Below are positions 43,643 through 53,020 of a DNA stretch of 64,000 nucleotides, piece after piece. The stretch covers positions 362,651 to 426,650 of the forward strand of contig NZ_VOHA01000006.1 in the NCBI RefSeq assembly GCF_007859315.1, read 5' to 3'. How positions within the stretch are numbered: the first letter of the stretch is position 1; each line of letters opens with the position of its first letter. The DNA is from Reyranella sp. CPCC 100927. GTDB lineage: Bacteria > Pseudomonadota > Alphaproteobacteria > Reyranellales > Reyranellaceae. The notes beneath the pieces were generated by a model. It worked only from the letters and a program-made list of their open reading frames with translations. It was not told where the DNA came from and did not search any database. The translations under genes were made by a program, and so were the position numbers.

Positions 43643-44965
43643 ATGACCCCCGGCGCACGACTCGCGACCGCCATCGAGATCCTGGGTGAAGTGCTGGCGC
43701 ACGCGAACCGACCGGCCGATGCGGTGGTCGGCGACTATCTGCGGCAGCGCAAGTTCATCGGCGGCGGCGATCGGCGCGCGATCACCGAGCGCGTCTACGG
43801 CGTGCTGCGCCGCCGCGCCCAGATCGAATGGTGGCTCGACCATGCCCGCCACAGCGGCGAGGTCTCGCCCCGCATGCGGGTGTTCGCCGACGGCGTGCTG
43901 ACCGACGGGCTGATCGTCGATCGCATGGAAAAGACCATCGATGCCGGCCGTTACCGGCCGGCGTCGCTGACCGAGGCCGAGCGCGCCACCTTGCGGCGGC
44001 TGGAAGGCCATACGCTTGACCATCCCGACCAGTCGCGGGCGACCCGGCTGAACATCCCGGCCTGGGTCGAGCCGCATCTCGATACCGCCTTCGGCACTGC
44101 GTTCGAGCCCGAGGTGGCGGCGCTGGCCGAGCCGGCGCCGGTCGACCTGCGCGTCAATCCGCTGAAAGGCGAACGCGCGGCGGCGCGCGTGGCACTGGCC
44201 GAGGACGGCATCGAGGTCCATAACACCAAGCTGTCGCCGCTGGGCCTGCGGCTGAAGGCGCGGGCGTCGGTCGTGTCGACGCAGGCCTTCCGCGACGGCC
44301 TGGTCGAGGTGCAAGACGAGGGCTCGCAGCTGGTCGGCCTGTTGGTGGGCGCACGGCCGGGCATGCAGGTGGTCGATTTCTGCGCCGGCGCCGGCGGCAA
44401 GACGCTCGCCATTGCCGCCAGCATGGAAAACAAGGGCCGCATCGTGGCCTGTGACGTGTCGGCGTTCCGCCTGGAGCGCTCGGCCCAGCGGCTGCGCCGG
44501 GCCGGCGTGCATAACGTCGAGCGTCGGACGCTGGACGCCGAGGGCCGCAAGTGGCTGAAGCGCCATGCCGGCAAGTTCGACCGCGTGCTGGTCGATGCGC
44601 CGTGCACCGGCATCGGCACCTGGCGCCGCAATCCCGACGCGCGCTGGACGCTCTCGCCGGATGACATCGCCGAGTTGCCGCCCAAGCAGGCCGAGATCCT
44701 GGCGACGGCGTCCAGGCTGGTAAAGCCAGGTGGGCGCCTGGTCTACGCCACGTGCTCGCTGCTGCCGGTGGAGAACGAGGAACGCGTGGCCGCCTTCCTG
44801 GCCGAGAACGCCGATTTCGCCGCCGTGCCGATCGCCGATGCGTGGCAGGAGACGATCGGCACGCCGTTCCCCGCCGACGCAGCATCGGGCACCAGCCTGC
44901 GGCTGAGCCCGGCGCGCCACCGCACGGACGGCTTCTTTGTCGCCGTGCTCGAACGCCAGGCCTGA
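43643..44965 (+). CDS. RsmB/NOP-family rRNA m5C methyltransferase
   Basis: This 440-residue SAM enzyme methylates cytosine C5 in rRNA (RsmB-type site C967 or a related position). The N-terminal NusB-like helical domain covers about residues 1-130. The catalytic domain has motif I VVDFCAGAGGKTLAIAASM, the motif IV cysteine in VDAPCTGIGTWRRNPDARW, and the motif VI cysteine in LVYATCSLLPVENEER; two cysteines are normal for these enzymes. It lies between guaB and guaA, as in many alphaproteobacteria. Confidence 0.93.
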   Translation: MTPGARLATAIEILGEVLAHANRPADAVVGDYLRQRKFIGGGDRRAITERVYGVLRRRAQIEWWLDHARHSGEVSPRMRVFADGVLTDGLIVDRMEKTIDAGRYRPASLTEAERATLRRLEGHTLDHPDQSRATRLNIPAWVEPHLDTAFGTAFEPEVAALAEPAPVDLRVNPLKGERAAARVALAEDGIEVHNTKLSPLGLRLKARASVVSTQAFRDGLVEVQDEGSQLVGLLVGARPGMQVVDFCAGAGGKTLAIAASMENKGRIVACDVSAFRLERSAQRLRRAGVHNVERRTLDAEGRKWLKRHAGKFDRVLVDAPCTGIGTWRRNPDARWTLSPDDIAELPPKQAEILATASRLVKPGGRLVYATCSLLPVENEERVAAFLAENADFAAVPIADAWQETIGTPFPADAASGTSLRLSPARHRTDGFFVAVLERQA

Positions 44966-44967
44966 CC

Positions 44968-45507
44968 ATGCGCATCCGCCCGGCCCGCCTCGATGATGCC
45001 GCGGTGCTGGCGCGCATCTACGTCGCCGCCTGGCGCGATACCTACGCCGGCATCCTGCCCGATGCCTTGCTGGTGAGCATGTCCGACGTCCGCCATGCCG
45101 CGGCCTGGCAGCAGGAGCTGTCGACGCGCGACAGCCACAGCGACACCCTGGTGGCCGAGGACGACGACGGCGTGCTGGGCCTGCTCACGCTCGGGCCGGC
45201 CCGGCGCGTGTCGCGCGCGCAGCTCGAAGGCGGCGAGATCTATCGCCTCTATGTCGCACCCGATCGGCAGGGCGAGGGTGCCGGCAAGGCCCTGCTGATG
45301 GCGGGCTTCGATTGGTTGATCTCGCGCGATGTCGATGCCGTGATCATCTGGGTGCTGGCCGACAACCCGTCGCGGTTCTTCTACGAGGCGATGGGCGGCA
45401 CCCGGCTGGGCGAGAAGACCGACTCCGTGGGCGGCACCAAGGTCCGCGAGGTCGCCTACGGCTGGACCGACCTCGTGGCCGCGCTCGACCGGCTGGCGGC
45501 GCGATGA
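44968..45507 (+). CDS. GNAT-family N-acetyltransferase
   Basis: This 179-residue acetyltransferase starts MRIRPARLDDAAVLARIYVAAWRDT-like (ATG 44968, 2 bases after the previous stop). The acetyl-CoA loop is YVAPDRQGEGAGKALLMAGF and the C-terminal beta strand contains NPSRFFYEAMGGTRLG. The substrate is unknown; a conserved WRDTYAG segment puts it with the Rv-type or PA4866-like general GNATs. Probably in the guaB-guaA transcript. Confidence 0.9.
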   Translation: MRIRPARLDDAAVLARIYVAAWRDTYAGILPDALLVSMSDVRHAAAWQQELSTRDSHSDTLVAEDDDGVLGLLTLGPARRVSRAQLEGGEIYRLYVAPDRQGEGAGKALLMAGFDWLISRDVDAVIIWVLADNPSRFFYEAMGGTRLGEKTDSVGGTKVREVAYGWTDLVAALDRLAAR

Positions 45508-45522
45508 TGCCGCTGATGATTT

Positions 45523-45644
45523 CCTCCCCACGAAGTGGGGAGGTGCCCCGAAGGGGCGGAGGGGAGCCGACGTGGTCTCAGTTTTATAGACCACGAGCGG
45601 TCCCCATCCGGCCTTCGGCCACCTTCCCCACTTCGCGGGGAAGG
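45523..45644. repeat. Compound inverted repeat, family D, before guaA
   Basis: Three nested hairpins are stacked: CCTCCCCACGAAGTGGGGAGG at 45523-45543 (9-bp stem), GTGGTCT...AGACCAC at 45572-45594, and CCTTCCCC...GGGGAAGG at 45622-45644. The outer arms also pair with each other. It lies between the GNAT stop and the guaA start and resembles interspersed REP-like elements common in alphaproteobacterial genomes. Confidence 0.85.
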
Positions 45645-45667
45645 AGAAGAACAAGGAGCCCCTCTCG

Positions 45668-47218
45668 ATGACCGACCGCATCCTGATCGTTGATTTCGGT
45701 TCGCAGGTGACCCAGCTCATCGCGCGCCGGGTGCGCGAGGCGGGCGTCTACTGCGAGATCCATCCCTTCAACGCGCTCGACGACGCCAAGCTCAAGGCCT
45801 TCGACCCCAAGGGCATCATTCTGTCGGGCGGGCCGGCCTCGGTCACCGAGATCGGCACGCCGCGGGTGCCGCAGATCGCCTTCACCCAGGACGTGCCGGT
45901 GCTGGGCATCTGTTACGGCGAGCAGGCGATGGCGGCACAGCTGGGCGGTGCCGTGGAAAGCGGCCACCACCGCGAATTCGGCCGGGCCGAGATCGAGGTC
46001 AAGGAGCCCAGCGCGCTGTTCGACGGCGTGTGGAAGCCGGGTGATCGCAAGCCGGTGTGGATGAGCCACGGCGATCGCGTCACCAAGCTGCCGCCGGGCT
46101 TCAGGGTGGTGGCGACCAGCGAGAACGCGCCGTTCGCCGCCGTCGCCGACGAGGCGCGCCGGTTCTATGGCGTGCAGTTCCACCCCGAGGTGATGCACAC
46201 GCCCGACGGCGCCAAGCTGCTGCGCAACTTCGCGCTCAACATCGCCGGCTGCTCCGGCGACTGGACGATGGGTGCCTTCAAGCAGCGCGCCATCGCCGAG
46301 ATCCGCCGACAGGTGGGCAAGGGGCGCGTGATCTGCGGCCTGTCGGGCGGCGTCGATTCATCGGTGGTCGCCGTGCTGCTGCATGAGGCGATCGGCGATC
46401 AGCTGCAGTGCGTGTTCGTCGACCATGGGCTGTTGCGGCTGGGCGAGGCCGAGCAGGTGGTGCGGATGTTCCGCGACCACTACAACATCCCGCTGATCCA
46501 TCGCGACGCCTCGGACCTGTTCCTCAAGGAGCTGGCCGGCGTCATCGACCCCGAGCAGAAGCGCAAGACCATCGGCCGCCTGTTCATCGACGTCTTCGAG
46601 GAAGAGGCCAAGAAGGTCGGCGATGCCGCGTTCCTCGCCCAGGGCACGCTCTACCCCGACGTGATCGAATCGGTGTCCTTCACCGGCGGGCCGTCGGTCA
46701 CCATCAAGAGTCACCACAATGTCGGCGGCCTGCCGGCACGCATGAGCCTGAAGCTGGTCGAGCCGCTGCGCGAGCTGTTCAAGGACGAGGTGCGCGTGCT
46801 CGGCCGCGAACTCGGCATGCCGGCCGACATGGTGAACCGCCACCCGTTCCCCGGCCCGGGCCTGGCGATCCGCATCCCTGGCGACATCACCCGGGAGAAG
46901 CTCGACCTCTTGCGCCAGATCGACGCCGTCTATCTCGACGAGATCCGCAAATCAGGCCTGTACGACGAGGTCTGGCAGGCCTTCGCCGTGCTGCTGCCGG
47001 TGCGCACCGTAGGCGTGATGGGCGATGGCCGCACCTACGACCAGGCCTGCGCCCTGCGCGCCGTGACCTCGACCGACGGCATGACGGCGGATTACTACCC
47101 ATTCCCGCACGAGTTCCTGGGCCGGGTGGCGACGCGCATCATCAACGAGGTGCGCGGCATCAACCGGGTGACGTACGACATTACGTCCAAGCCGCCGGGT
47201 ACGATCGAGTGGGAGTAA
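45668..47218 (+). CDS. guaA: GMP synthase (glutamine-hydrolysing)
   Basis: This 516-residue enzyme converts XMP to GMP with glutamine and ATP. The class I glutaminase domain (about 1-195) has the nucleophile C82 in [13 protein letters not shown] and a His/Glu pair in [11 protein letters not shown]. The ATP-pyrophosphatase domain has the P-loop [18 protein letters not shown]. The C-terminal dimerisation domain ends in the conserved [16 protein letters not shown]. The family-D repeat lies upstream. Confidence 0.98.
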   Translation: MTDRILIVDFGSQVTQLIARRVREAGVYCEIHPFNALDDAKLKAFDPKGIILSGGPASVTEIGTPRVPQIAFTQDVPVLGICYGEQAMAAQLGGAVESGHHREFGRAEIEVKEPSALFDGVWKPGDRKPVWMSHGDRVTKLPPGFRVVATSENAPFAAVADEARRFYGVQFHPEVMHTPDGAKLLRNFALNIAGCSGDWTMGAFKQRAIAEIRRQVGKGRVICGLSGGVDSSVVAVLLHEAIGDQLQCVFVDHGLLRLGEAEQVVRMFRDHYNIPLIHRDASDLFLKELAGVIDPEQKRKTIGRLFIDVFEEEAKKVGDAAFLAQGTLYPDVIESVSFTGGPSVTIKSHHNVGGLPARMSLKLVEPLRELFKDEVRVLGRELGMPADMVNRHPFPGPGLAIRIPGDITREKLDLLRQIDAVYLDEIRKSGLYDEVWQAFAVLLPVRTVGVMGDGRTYDQACALRAVTSTDGMTADYYPFPHEFLGRVATRIINEVRGINRVTYDITSKPPGTIEWE

Positions 47219-47302
47219 GGGGAGTACCGTGGGTTGTCAGCCAGCCGGATCGTCAACCGACACTATACGCGGCGGCCGGAACCTTCGGACATCTTCGCGA
47301 TC

Positions 47303-48052
47303 TCAGACAAGCAACGAGTTCGACACGGCGCGTGATGCAACCTGTCCTTCGCGTCCGTCCGTCGGGAATGCGCCCTCGATGCCGAACGTTGTGGCGAGTC
47401 CTGTAACACCAACAGGAGTCACGACGAGTGCGCGGCTATCCCGGATATGCTCGACCCAATCGTGCTCGAGAGCGTGACGAAAAATAGCAGCGCCGATCGC
47501 CCCGGCCAGATGCGGCCGGCGCTCGCTCCAATCGAGACAGGGGCGACAGAACACTCGGCGCTTGGAGGTGAGGCGAAGATCGACGCCGGACTCATCGAAA
47601 AATGACCGACCGGTATCGGTTAGTTGTCCCCCATCCTCATCGAGCAGAATAAACGACTGTTCGACCAGGCGTTCGGTGATCGCGACGGCGATGCGGCCGG
47701 CCATGTGATCATAGCACGTGCGCGCGTGTCGGAGTGTTTCTCCGCCGCGCCAGAGATTGCGCTGCCGGGCGGGGCCTTCCTGAGCCACGACCATGAGACC
47801 TTCCAGCATGCGCGCGACGAGCGGAGAGGCCAGGCGGAAATATCGTCGTCGGCCGTGCTTTTCGAGTGTGAACAGTCCAGCGTCGCTGAGTTTCGCGAGA
47901 TGGCCACTCGCTGTCTGCGGCGCCACGCCAGACACATAGGCGAGCTCCGAGGCGGTCAATGTTCGGCCATCCATCAGCGCGCTAAGCATGTTGGCACGCG
48001 CCGGATCGCCGACGAGTGCCGCGACCTGAGCGATTTTGGGTCCCGTGTCCAT
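47303..48052 (-). CDS. ArsR-type winged-helix regulator with C-terminal domain
   Basis: This 249-residue protein has an ArsR/SmtB-like helix-turn-helix at residues about 1-85 (AALVGDPARANMLSALMDG, ASELAYVSGVAPQTASGHLAKL). The C-terminal half has the segment RRVFCRPCLDWSERRPHLAG found in this larger ArsR subgroup and a terminal HDWVEHIRDSRAL. The Cys-x-x-Cys may sense a reactive compound or metal, which is not tested. It is divergent from the MFS exporter at 48159, which it probably represses. Confidence 0.9.
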   Translation of the reverse strand: MDTGPKIAQVAALVGDPARANMLSALMDGRTLTASELAYVSGVAPQTASGHLAKLSDAGLFTLEKHGRRRYFRLASPLVARMLEGLMVVAQEGPARQRNLWRGGETLRHARTCYDHMAGRIAVAITERLVEQSFILLDEDGGQLTDTGRSFFDESGVDLRLTSKRRVFCRPCLDWSERRPHLAGAIGAAIFRHALEHDWVEHIRDSRALVVTPVGVTGLATTFGIEGAFPTDGREGQVASRAVSNSLLV

Positions 48053-48158
48053 GTCGTTCTCCTACGCCGGCGAGGACGCAGCGCCAAGGACAAGTACTTC
48101 GGCCAAGACCGTAGCGGTTCCGCGAGACTGGTGCGATCACGGGACATAAGTATGATCA

Positions 48159-49589
48159 ATGCAAACAACTTCGCCCAACACGAGGCGGCCGGAACAGGCC
48201 CCGTCCGACAACACGTCACCGCGTTCGCACCGCGCGAGGACGCTGGCGCTTGCGGCCATGAGCCTCGGCCTTGGCGTGGTGCAGCTCGACATTACCATCG
48301 TCAATACCGCTCTGAGCAGCATTGGCACCTCGCTCGGCGGTAGCGTCGCCGAGCTGCAGTGGATGGTGACCGCCTATACCATCACGTTCGCCGCGTTCAT
48401 TTTGACCGCCGGCGCGCTCGGTGACCGCCTCGGCGCCAAACGGATTTTCATAGCGGGCTTTGCAATCTTCACGTTGGCTTCGCTCGCCTGTGTGCTGGCG
48501 CCGTCGGCGATGTTCCTGATCGCCGCGCGCGCTGTGCAGGGTCTGGGCGCGGCTATCCTGGTGCCGAATTCGCTCACGCTGCTCAATCACGCCTATGCCG
48601 ATCCGAAGGCGCGCAGCCGCGCGGTCGGCATCTGGGCCGCAGGCGCCGCCGTCGCGCTGACCGCGGGGCCGTTCGTCGGCGGCGTGCTGATCGCGCTGGT
48701 CAGCTGGCGCTCGATCTTTCTGGTCAACCTGCCGATCGGCGCTGCCGGCCTCTGGCTCGCCTGGCGTTATGCTGGGGAGACGCCGCGGCTCGCGCAGCGC
48801 GAGATCGATCTGCCGGGCCAGCTCGCGGCGATCACGGCGCTCGGCGCGCTGGCCGGTGCCCTGATCGAGGGCGGCGCGCTCGGTTGGAGCCATCCGCTCG
48901 TCATCGGGGGCTTCGCGGCAGCAGCCGTGGCCGGACTCCTGTTCGTGTGGCGCGAGGCCCGCGCGCCGCAACCGATGCTACCGCTCTCGCTGTTTGGCCA
49001 TCGTCTGTTCGCGCTGAGCGCGCTGGTCGGGTTTCTCTTCAACATCGCCTTCTACGGCCTGATCTTCGTGCTCAGTCTCTACTTCCAGGAGGTGAACGCC
49101 TGGTCGCCGTTCGCTACGGGTCTTGCCTTCGTACCCATGATGGCGATGGTGCTGCCCGCCAACCTCGTCACCGCATCGGTCAGCGAGCGCCTCGGCGCCC
49201 CACAAACCATCACGCTGGCTTCGGTGATCACCGCCGCGGGCTGCGTTGCGCTGCTGCCCATGACGCCGGGCATGAGTTACTGGGCGATCGGCGCGCAGCT
49301 CGTCGTCCTCGGGGGCGGGCTCGGCCTGCTCGTGCCGTCTTTGACCTCAACACTGCTCGGTAGTGTCGAGAAGTCGCGATCCGGCATCGCCGCGGGCGTG
49401 CTGAACGTGATGCGGCAAACAGGCAGCGTGGTTGGGGTTGCCCTGTTCGGCTCGTTGGTCGGAAGAGACAACGCGTTCATCGCGGGAGCACATGCTTCGC
49501 TCGTGATATCGGCCGCTGTGCTGCTCGCAGGTGCGGTCGCGATCTGGCATGGCCGAGGAGGGACGATGAAGGGGAGGCGCAGGCCCTAA
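48159..49589 (+). CDS. DHA2-family MFS drug/solute exporter (EmrB/QacA-like)
   Basis: This 476-residue inner-membrane protein is predicted to have 14 helices. The motif LDITIVNTALSSIGTSLGGS in helix 1 and QWMVTAYTITFAAFILTAGAL in helix 2 are characteristic of the drug:H+ antiporter-2 group, as are the loop GDRLGAKRIFIAGF and the helix-5 element ALTAGPFVGGVLIALVSWRSIF. It is divergent from the ArsR gene with about 106 bp between them. The substrate is not known. Confidence 0.92.
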   Translation: MQTTSPNTRRPEQAPSDNTSPRSHRARTLALAAMSLGLGVVQLDITIVNTALSSIGTSLGGSVAELQWMVTAYTITFAAFILTAGALGDRLGAKRIFIAGFAIFTLASLACVLAPSAMFLIAARAVQGLGAAILVPNSLTLLNHAYADPKARSRAVGIWAAGAAVALTAGPFVGGVLIALVSWRSIFLVNLPIGAAGLWLAWRYAGETPRLAQREIDLPGQLAAITALGALAGALIEGGALGWSHPLVIGGFAAAAVAGLLFVWREARAPQPMLPLSLFGHRLFALSALVGFLFNIAFYGLIFVLSLYFQEVNAWSPFATGLAFVPMMAMVLPANLVTASVSERLGAPQTITLASVITAAGCVALLPMTPGMSYWAIGAQLVVLGGGLGLLVPSLTSTLLGSVEKSRSGIAAGVLNVMRQTGSVVGVALFGSLVGRDNAFIAGAHASLVISAAVLLAGAVAIWHGRGGTMKGRRRP

Positions 49590-50156
49590 AATTCCCGCGA
49601 GGCGTCGCGCGTCAAGCAGTGTCTTGAGCCGGAATGACCAATTCGGCTGCCGTGGTTTCCGCGCGCGGGGACGAATCGGAGAGTCGGTTCTTCGGCGTGA
49701 AGAGAAAAGTTTCACGCTTGGGATTCAACGCGTTATCATCGCTCCGAACAATCGAGTGGGAATGATCTGAGCGAACAGCCCGGTGCGAATACGTCCGGCA
49801 TTTCCAGAGTCTGATCGACGTCACGGCTGAGAAGCTTCAGCGCCGCGCATCACCCGTTGGCGGCGCACGGCTTCTATGCCTTCAATCGCAGTTCTCGTGG
49901 GTCCCGGCACTCGCGATCGGCCGATCTGATGCGTCGCCATTCGTGAAGACGGCGAACGATTCGTCAGCGTAGTGCTGTTTTCGCAAAATTGCACTCGAAC
50001 GATCTTAGTCGCCGGCAGGTCGACATCATCATGTCGACTCCTTAGTTATTTTTGTATGCGAATGACTCGCAGTTGCACTAAGGTGGCTGCGTCGAAAGAC
50101 GCATGGCAGGCACAAGGACAACCGTCGACCCAACTCGATCTGGAGAAGGTGATTGC
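49590..50156. other. Noncoding stretch before the iron-regulated cluster
   Basis: The gap from 49590 to 50156 has no supported gene. Short frames on both strands (for example 49612-49824 minus) are not recognisable. The composition drops towards the right (TTAGTTATTTTTGTATGCGA), where the Fur-box-like palindrome is found. It may hold decayed sequence, but I could not identify any ancestor. Confidence 0.5.
50057..50071. promoter_or_regulatory. Fur-box-like palindrome upstream of the FecI-type gene
   Basis: TGCGAATGACTCGCA is a perfect dyad of TGCGA and TCGCA around ATGAC, in an AT-rich context 86 bases before the sigma-factor start. It matches the general TGC-n-AAT-n-A-n-T-n-GCA form of Fur sites in proteobacteria. 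The location, directly upstream of a FecI/FecR pair and siderophore-like genes, fits iron repression. Confidence 0.6.
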
Positions 50157-50684
50157 ATGCCAGTACAGATCGACCAAAGGCTGCGGCTCTATCTTACGCA
50201 TCGCGCCGCCCTCGTTGACTACGCGGCGCCCATCGTGGGGTGTCGTGCAACAGCTGAGGACGTCGTTCAAGAAGCTTTTGTGCGTTTCGCCGGCGAGCCG
50301 ACGGTCGTCGAGGTCAATCACGTCAGTCAGCCTGTTGGATATCTGTATCGGATCGTCCGCAATCTTGCCGTCGATTGGGCGCGCCGCCTGTCCTCCCAGG
50401 CCTATAGCAATCAAGCGGCGCCGGATTCCGTCGTGTCGGCCGTTCCTGCCGGCACGCCGACTCCCGAGGAGCACGCGGCGTATCGCGAGGAACTGGCGAT
50501 CGTGGCCACGGCGCTCGACGAATTGCCGGAGCGCACGCGGCTGGTCTTTGAAATGCATCGGCTGGAAGGCCTGACCTTGAAGGAAGTCGCCCAGCAGATG
50601 GGCATATCGATCACGCTGACGCACCAGTTGGTCCGCAGGGCCATGACCCACTGCGCCGACCGGCTGGACAGCCATATGGTTTGA
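50157..50684 (+). CDS. FecI-type ECF sigma factor
   Basis: This 175-residue sigma factor has a region 2 (about residues 10-75; RATAEDVVQEAFVRF, then VGYLYRIVRNLAVDWARRL) and region 4 (about 115-170; LDELPERTRLVFEMHRLEG, LTLKEVAQQMGISITLTHQL). It belongs to the iron-responsive ECF group that responds to a TonB receptor through FecR. ATG 50157 follows TCTGGAGAAGG. The receptor gene is not in the window and probably lies beyond the synthetase genes. Confidence 0.93.
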   Translation: MPVQIDQRLRLYLTHRAALVDYAAPIVGCRATAEDVVQEAFVRFAGEPTVVEVNHVSQPVGYLYRIVRNLAVDWARRLSSQAYSNQAAPDSVVSAVPAGTPTPEEHAAYREELAIVATALDELPERTRLVFEMHRLEGLTLKEVAQQMGISITLTHQLVRRAMTHCADRLDSHMV

Positions 50685-50712
50685 TTTTCCTGTAAATTTT
50701 TCTGAAAGGAGG

Positions 50713-50731
50713 TCTAGACTGGACGTCTAGA
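50713..50731. promoter_or_regulatory. Inverted repeat between sigma and anti-sigma genes
   Basis: TCTAGAC-TGGAC-GTCTAGA has perfect 7-base arms with a 5-base loop, in the 88-base gap between the fecI-like stop and the fecR-like start. It may be an operator or a transcript hairpin that sets the sigma to anti-sigma ratio. Confidence 0.45.
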
Positions 50732-50772
50732 TAACAAGCCGTGACGGAGGCAAGGCCCTTCCGAGGTTCCAT

Positions 50773-51783
50773 ATGGATGCAAGGATGGCGCCCAGCACCC
50801 CCGACAACAGCAATGATCCCGCCTGGGACGAGGCGCTGGACTGGTTGCTGAAGGTGAAGGCCGCGCCTGGCGATGCGGGATTGCAGGCCGACCTTGCGCG
50901 GTGGCTATCGCAGCGCGAGACCCACGCGACGGCCTACCGGCGCGCCGAGCGCATATGGGGCTTGATGGGCGAGGTGCCGCCCCACACCGCGAGACGCCGC
51001 CATCAAAGTCCGACTGAAGCCAAGCCCGACAGCAAGGCGATGGCGCGGCGTTCAAGGTGGAGCGGGGTCGTCAGTCTGGCCGCCAGCATCGTGCTGGTGT
51101 GCATATTGGCGTTTTATGCCCCGACGTTGTGGCAGTCGTTTCAGGCTGACTACAGCACGGCCGTCGCGGAAACCCGGCAAGTGACGCTGAGCGATGGTTC
51201 CGTGGTCAGCCTGAACGCCAATAGCGCCATCGCGCTCCATTATTCCAAGCATCGCCGTGACGTCACGCTCCTGAGGGGCGAGGCTTTTTTTGTCGTCGCC
51301 GATCGCGATCCGCGCCAGTTTTCGGTTCAGGCCGACGGCATGACCGTCGTGGATCTGGGCACATCGTTCAATGTCAACCTGGGTTCGACGTCGCTCGACG
51401 TTGCCGTCCATTCCGGCGTGGTCGAAGTTCACTACAAGGGCGGTGCCGGGCCGGGGAGCACGCGCCTGACCACGGGTGAGCAGCTCATGGTCGACCGTGC
51501 GACAGGGCAAACGACTCGCGGCGTTTCGTCCCCATCGTCCATGGCGGCTTGGCGCACGGGCAGCATCATCGTGCGCGGCGCGACGATCGCCCAGGTGGTC
51601 GACCAGGTGCGGCGTCACTATCGCGGAATCGTCCTGGTGACAGACGATCGCTTCGCTGCGCGCAAGATCACCGGCATTTATGACCTTGCGGATCCCGTGG
51701 CGGCATTGCGCGCCGCCGTCGAACCGCACGCTGGCAAAGTCACACGCATCACGCCGTTCCTCGTCGTTGTTTCCGGCCCGTGA
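50773..51783 (+). CDS. FecR-type anti-sigma regulator
   Basis: This 336-residue inner-membrane protein has an N-terminal DUF4880-like cytoplasmic domain (about 15-60; WDEALDWLLKVKAAPGDAG, then THATAYRRAERIWGLMG), one membrane helix at about residues 97-115 (VVSLAASIVLVCILAFYA), and a periplasmic FecR domain (about 130-230; LSDGSVVSLNANSAIALHY and LLRGEAFFVVADRDPRQF). The C-terminal part resembles a secretin/TonB short N-terminal (STN) or DUF4974 fold (RKITGIYDLADPVAALRAAV). It should transmit the receptor signal to the FecI-type factor. Confidence 0.92.
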   Translation: MDARMAPSTPDNSNDPAWDEALDWLLKVKAAPGDAGLQADLARWLSQRETHATAYRRAERIWGLMGEVPPHTARRRHQSPTEAKPDSKAMARRSRWSGVVSLAASIVLVCILAFYAPTLWQSFQADYSTAVAETRQVTLSDGSVVSLNANSAIALHYSKHRRDVTLLRGEAFFVVADRDPRQFSVQADGMTVVDLGTSFNVNLGSTSLDVAVHSGVVEVHYKGGAGPGSTRLTTGEQLMVDRATGQTTRGVSSPSSMAAWRTGSIIVRGATIAQVVDQVRRHYRGIVLVTDDRFAARKITGIYDLADPVAALRAAVEPHAGKVTRITPFLVVVSGP

Positions 51784-52039
51784 CATTGCCGGCTGAAAAA
51801 GCCGAACGCCTCACCTGAAAAAAGCACACCGGGACTCGTCTTTTCAGCGAACCGGAAATGAATGTGCCGGAGATCAGCGAAGAGAGCGCTGACACTCAAG
51901 CACAACCCATTCCTGTTGGTTCCATCGTTGTCGGCGGGATGGTCGTAGACCGATCTCGCTTCTGCTGATCGCTGTCCCGCATTGGCTTGCGCCAAGGCGA
52001 AGGGATGCCTGTGAGTTGCTGAGAAGGGGAGAGGCACGG

Positions 52040-52270
52040 ATGAGCTGGGGAGATGACAAGACCGAGTTCCTCGTGGTGCTCAACGATGAGGAACAGTATT
52101 CGATCTGGCCGAGCTACAAAGCAGTGCCGGCGGGGTGGCGCGTCGAGGGCAAGCGCGGATTGAAGGCCGAGTGCCTGGCGTACATCGACGAGACGTGGAC
52201 CGACATGAGGCCACTCAGCCTGCGCAAGATCATGGAGCGCGATGCTGCCGCCGGTGGCAGCAACGACTAG
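52040..52270 (+). CDS. MbtH-like NRPS activator
   Basis: This 76-residue protein matches the MbtH family throughout: the N-terminal [20 protein letters not shown] contains the N-x-E-x-Q-x-S-x-W-P signature, followed by [14 protein letters not shown] and [16 protein letters not shown]. MbtH proteins bind adenylation domains and are needed for their folding or activity. ATG 52040 follows GGGGAGAGG. A 256-base gap with small hairpins separates it from FecR; it begins the biosynthetic genes. Confidence 0.96.
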   Translation: MSWGDDKTEFLVVLNDEEQYSIWPSYKAVPAGWRVEGKRGLKAECLAYIDETWTDMRPLSLRKIMERDAAAGGSND

Positions 52271-52288
52271 CGCACGCGGATCCGGGCG

Positions 52289-53020
52289 ATGGCAAGCGTC
52301 ACGCTGTTCTGCCTGCCATATGCGGGAGCAGGGGCGGCCGTCTATCGCGACTGGCAAGGCCGGCTGCCCGGGTGGATCAAGCTTGTTCCGTTGCACCTGC
52401 CGGGGCGTGGCGTGCGGTATGGGCAGCCTGCCGTCACGCAGTGGCCCGCGCTGATGGATCTGTTGGTCAGCGACATGCGGCCTCATCTCGCGAGTCCCTT
52501 CGCCATCTTCGGCCACAGCATGGGTGCCCTGATCGGTTATGAACTGGCGCACACGCTTCGCGATCGCCTGCGCTGCCAGCCGGTTTGGCTGGGCGCATCC
52601 GCGTGCACCGCGCCGTCTCGACGCGAAATCGACTTGAAGTGGCTGTCATGCTCCGAAAGCGAGCTGATCGAGGAACTGCAGTCCCTGCAGGGCACGCCGC
52701 CCGAACTGCTGGAAAATCGTGAACTGATGGATCTGGTGTTGCCCGTCGTGCGGGCGGACTTCCATCTCTGCGGCAGTTATCGGCCGGAACGCCGTCCGCC
52801 CTTGACCTGTCCGATGCTTGTCCTGGGCGGGACCGAAGACGAGCTCTCGCAGGAGCCGTTGAACCTGCGGGCCTGGTCGAAGGAGACAAGCGCGGCGTTT
52901 CGGCTGGAGATGTTCGACGGCGATCATTTCTTCATCCATAGCCACCAGAACGCCGTGCTCGACGTGATCGCGGGTTCTCTGGCGACTGTCGTGCCACAGG
53001 CGGCGACGATCGATGCTTAG
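52289..53020 (+). CDS. Type II thioesterase (NRPS editing)
   Basis: This 243-residue alpha/beta-hydrolase releases misprimed or stalled acyl groups from carrier proteins. The N-terminus FCLPYAGAGAAVYRDW and LPGRGVRYGQP are typical, and the nucleophile is S77 in FAIFGHSMGALIGYELAH. The acid is in LGGTEDELS and the histidine in FDGDHFFIHSHQ. It lies 18 bases after MbtH and overlaps the phosphopantetheinyl transferase gene by 8 bases. Confidence 0.95.
   Translation: MASVTLFCLPYAGAGAAVYRDWQGRLPGWIKLVPLHLPGRGVRYGQPAVTQWPALMDLLVSDMRPHLASPFAIFGHSMGALIGYELAHTLRDRLRCQPVWLGASACTAPSRREIDLKWLSCSESELIEELQSLQGTPPELLENRELMDLVLPVVRADFHLCGSYRPERRPPLTCPMLVLGGTEDELSQEPLNLRAWSKETSAAFRLEMFDGDHFFIHSHQNAVLDVIAGSLATVVPQAATIDA

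Noticed and set aside
47229..47477. Small plus-strand gene after guaA
   Set aside because: It overlaps the 3' end of the ArsR-type gene in antisense and has no coding signature.
49612..49824. Small minus-strand gene in the gap before the FecI-type gene
   Set aside because: No convincing ribosome site, no family resemblance, and composition typical of random frames.
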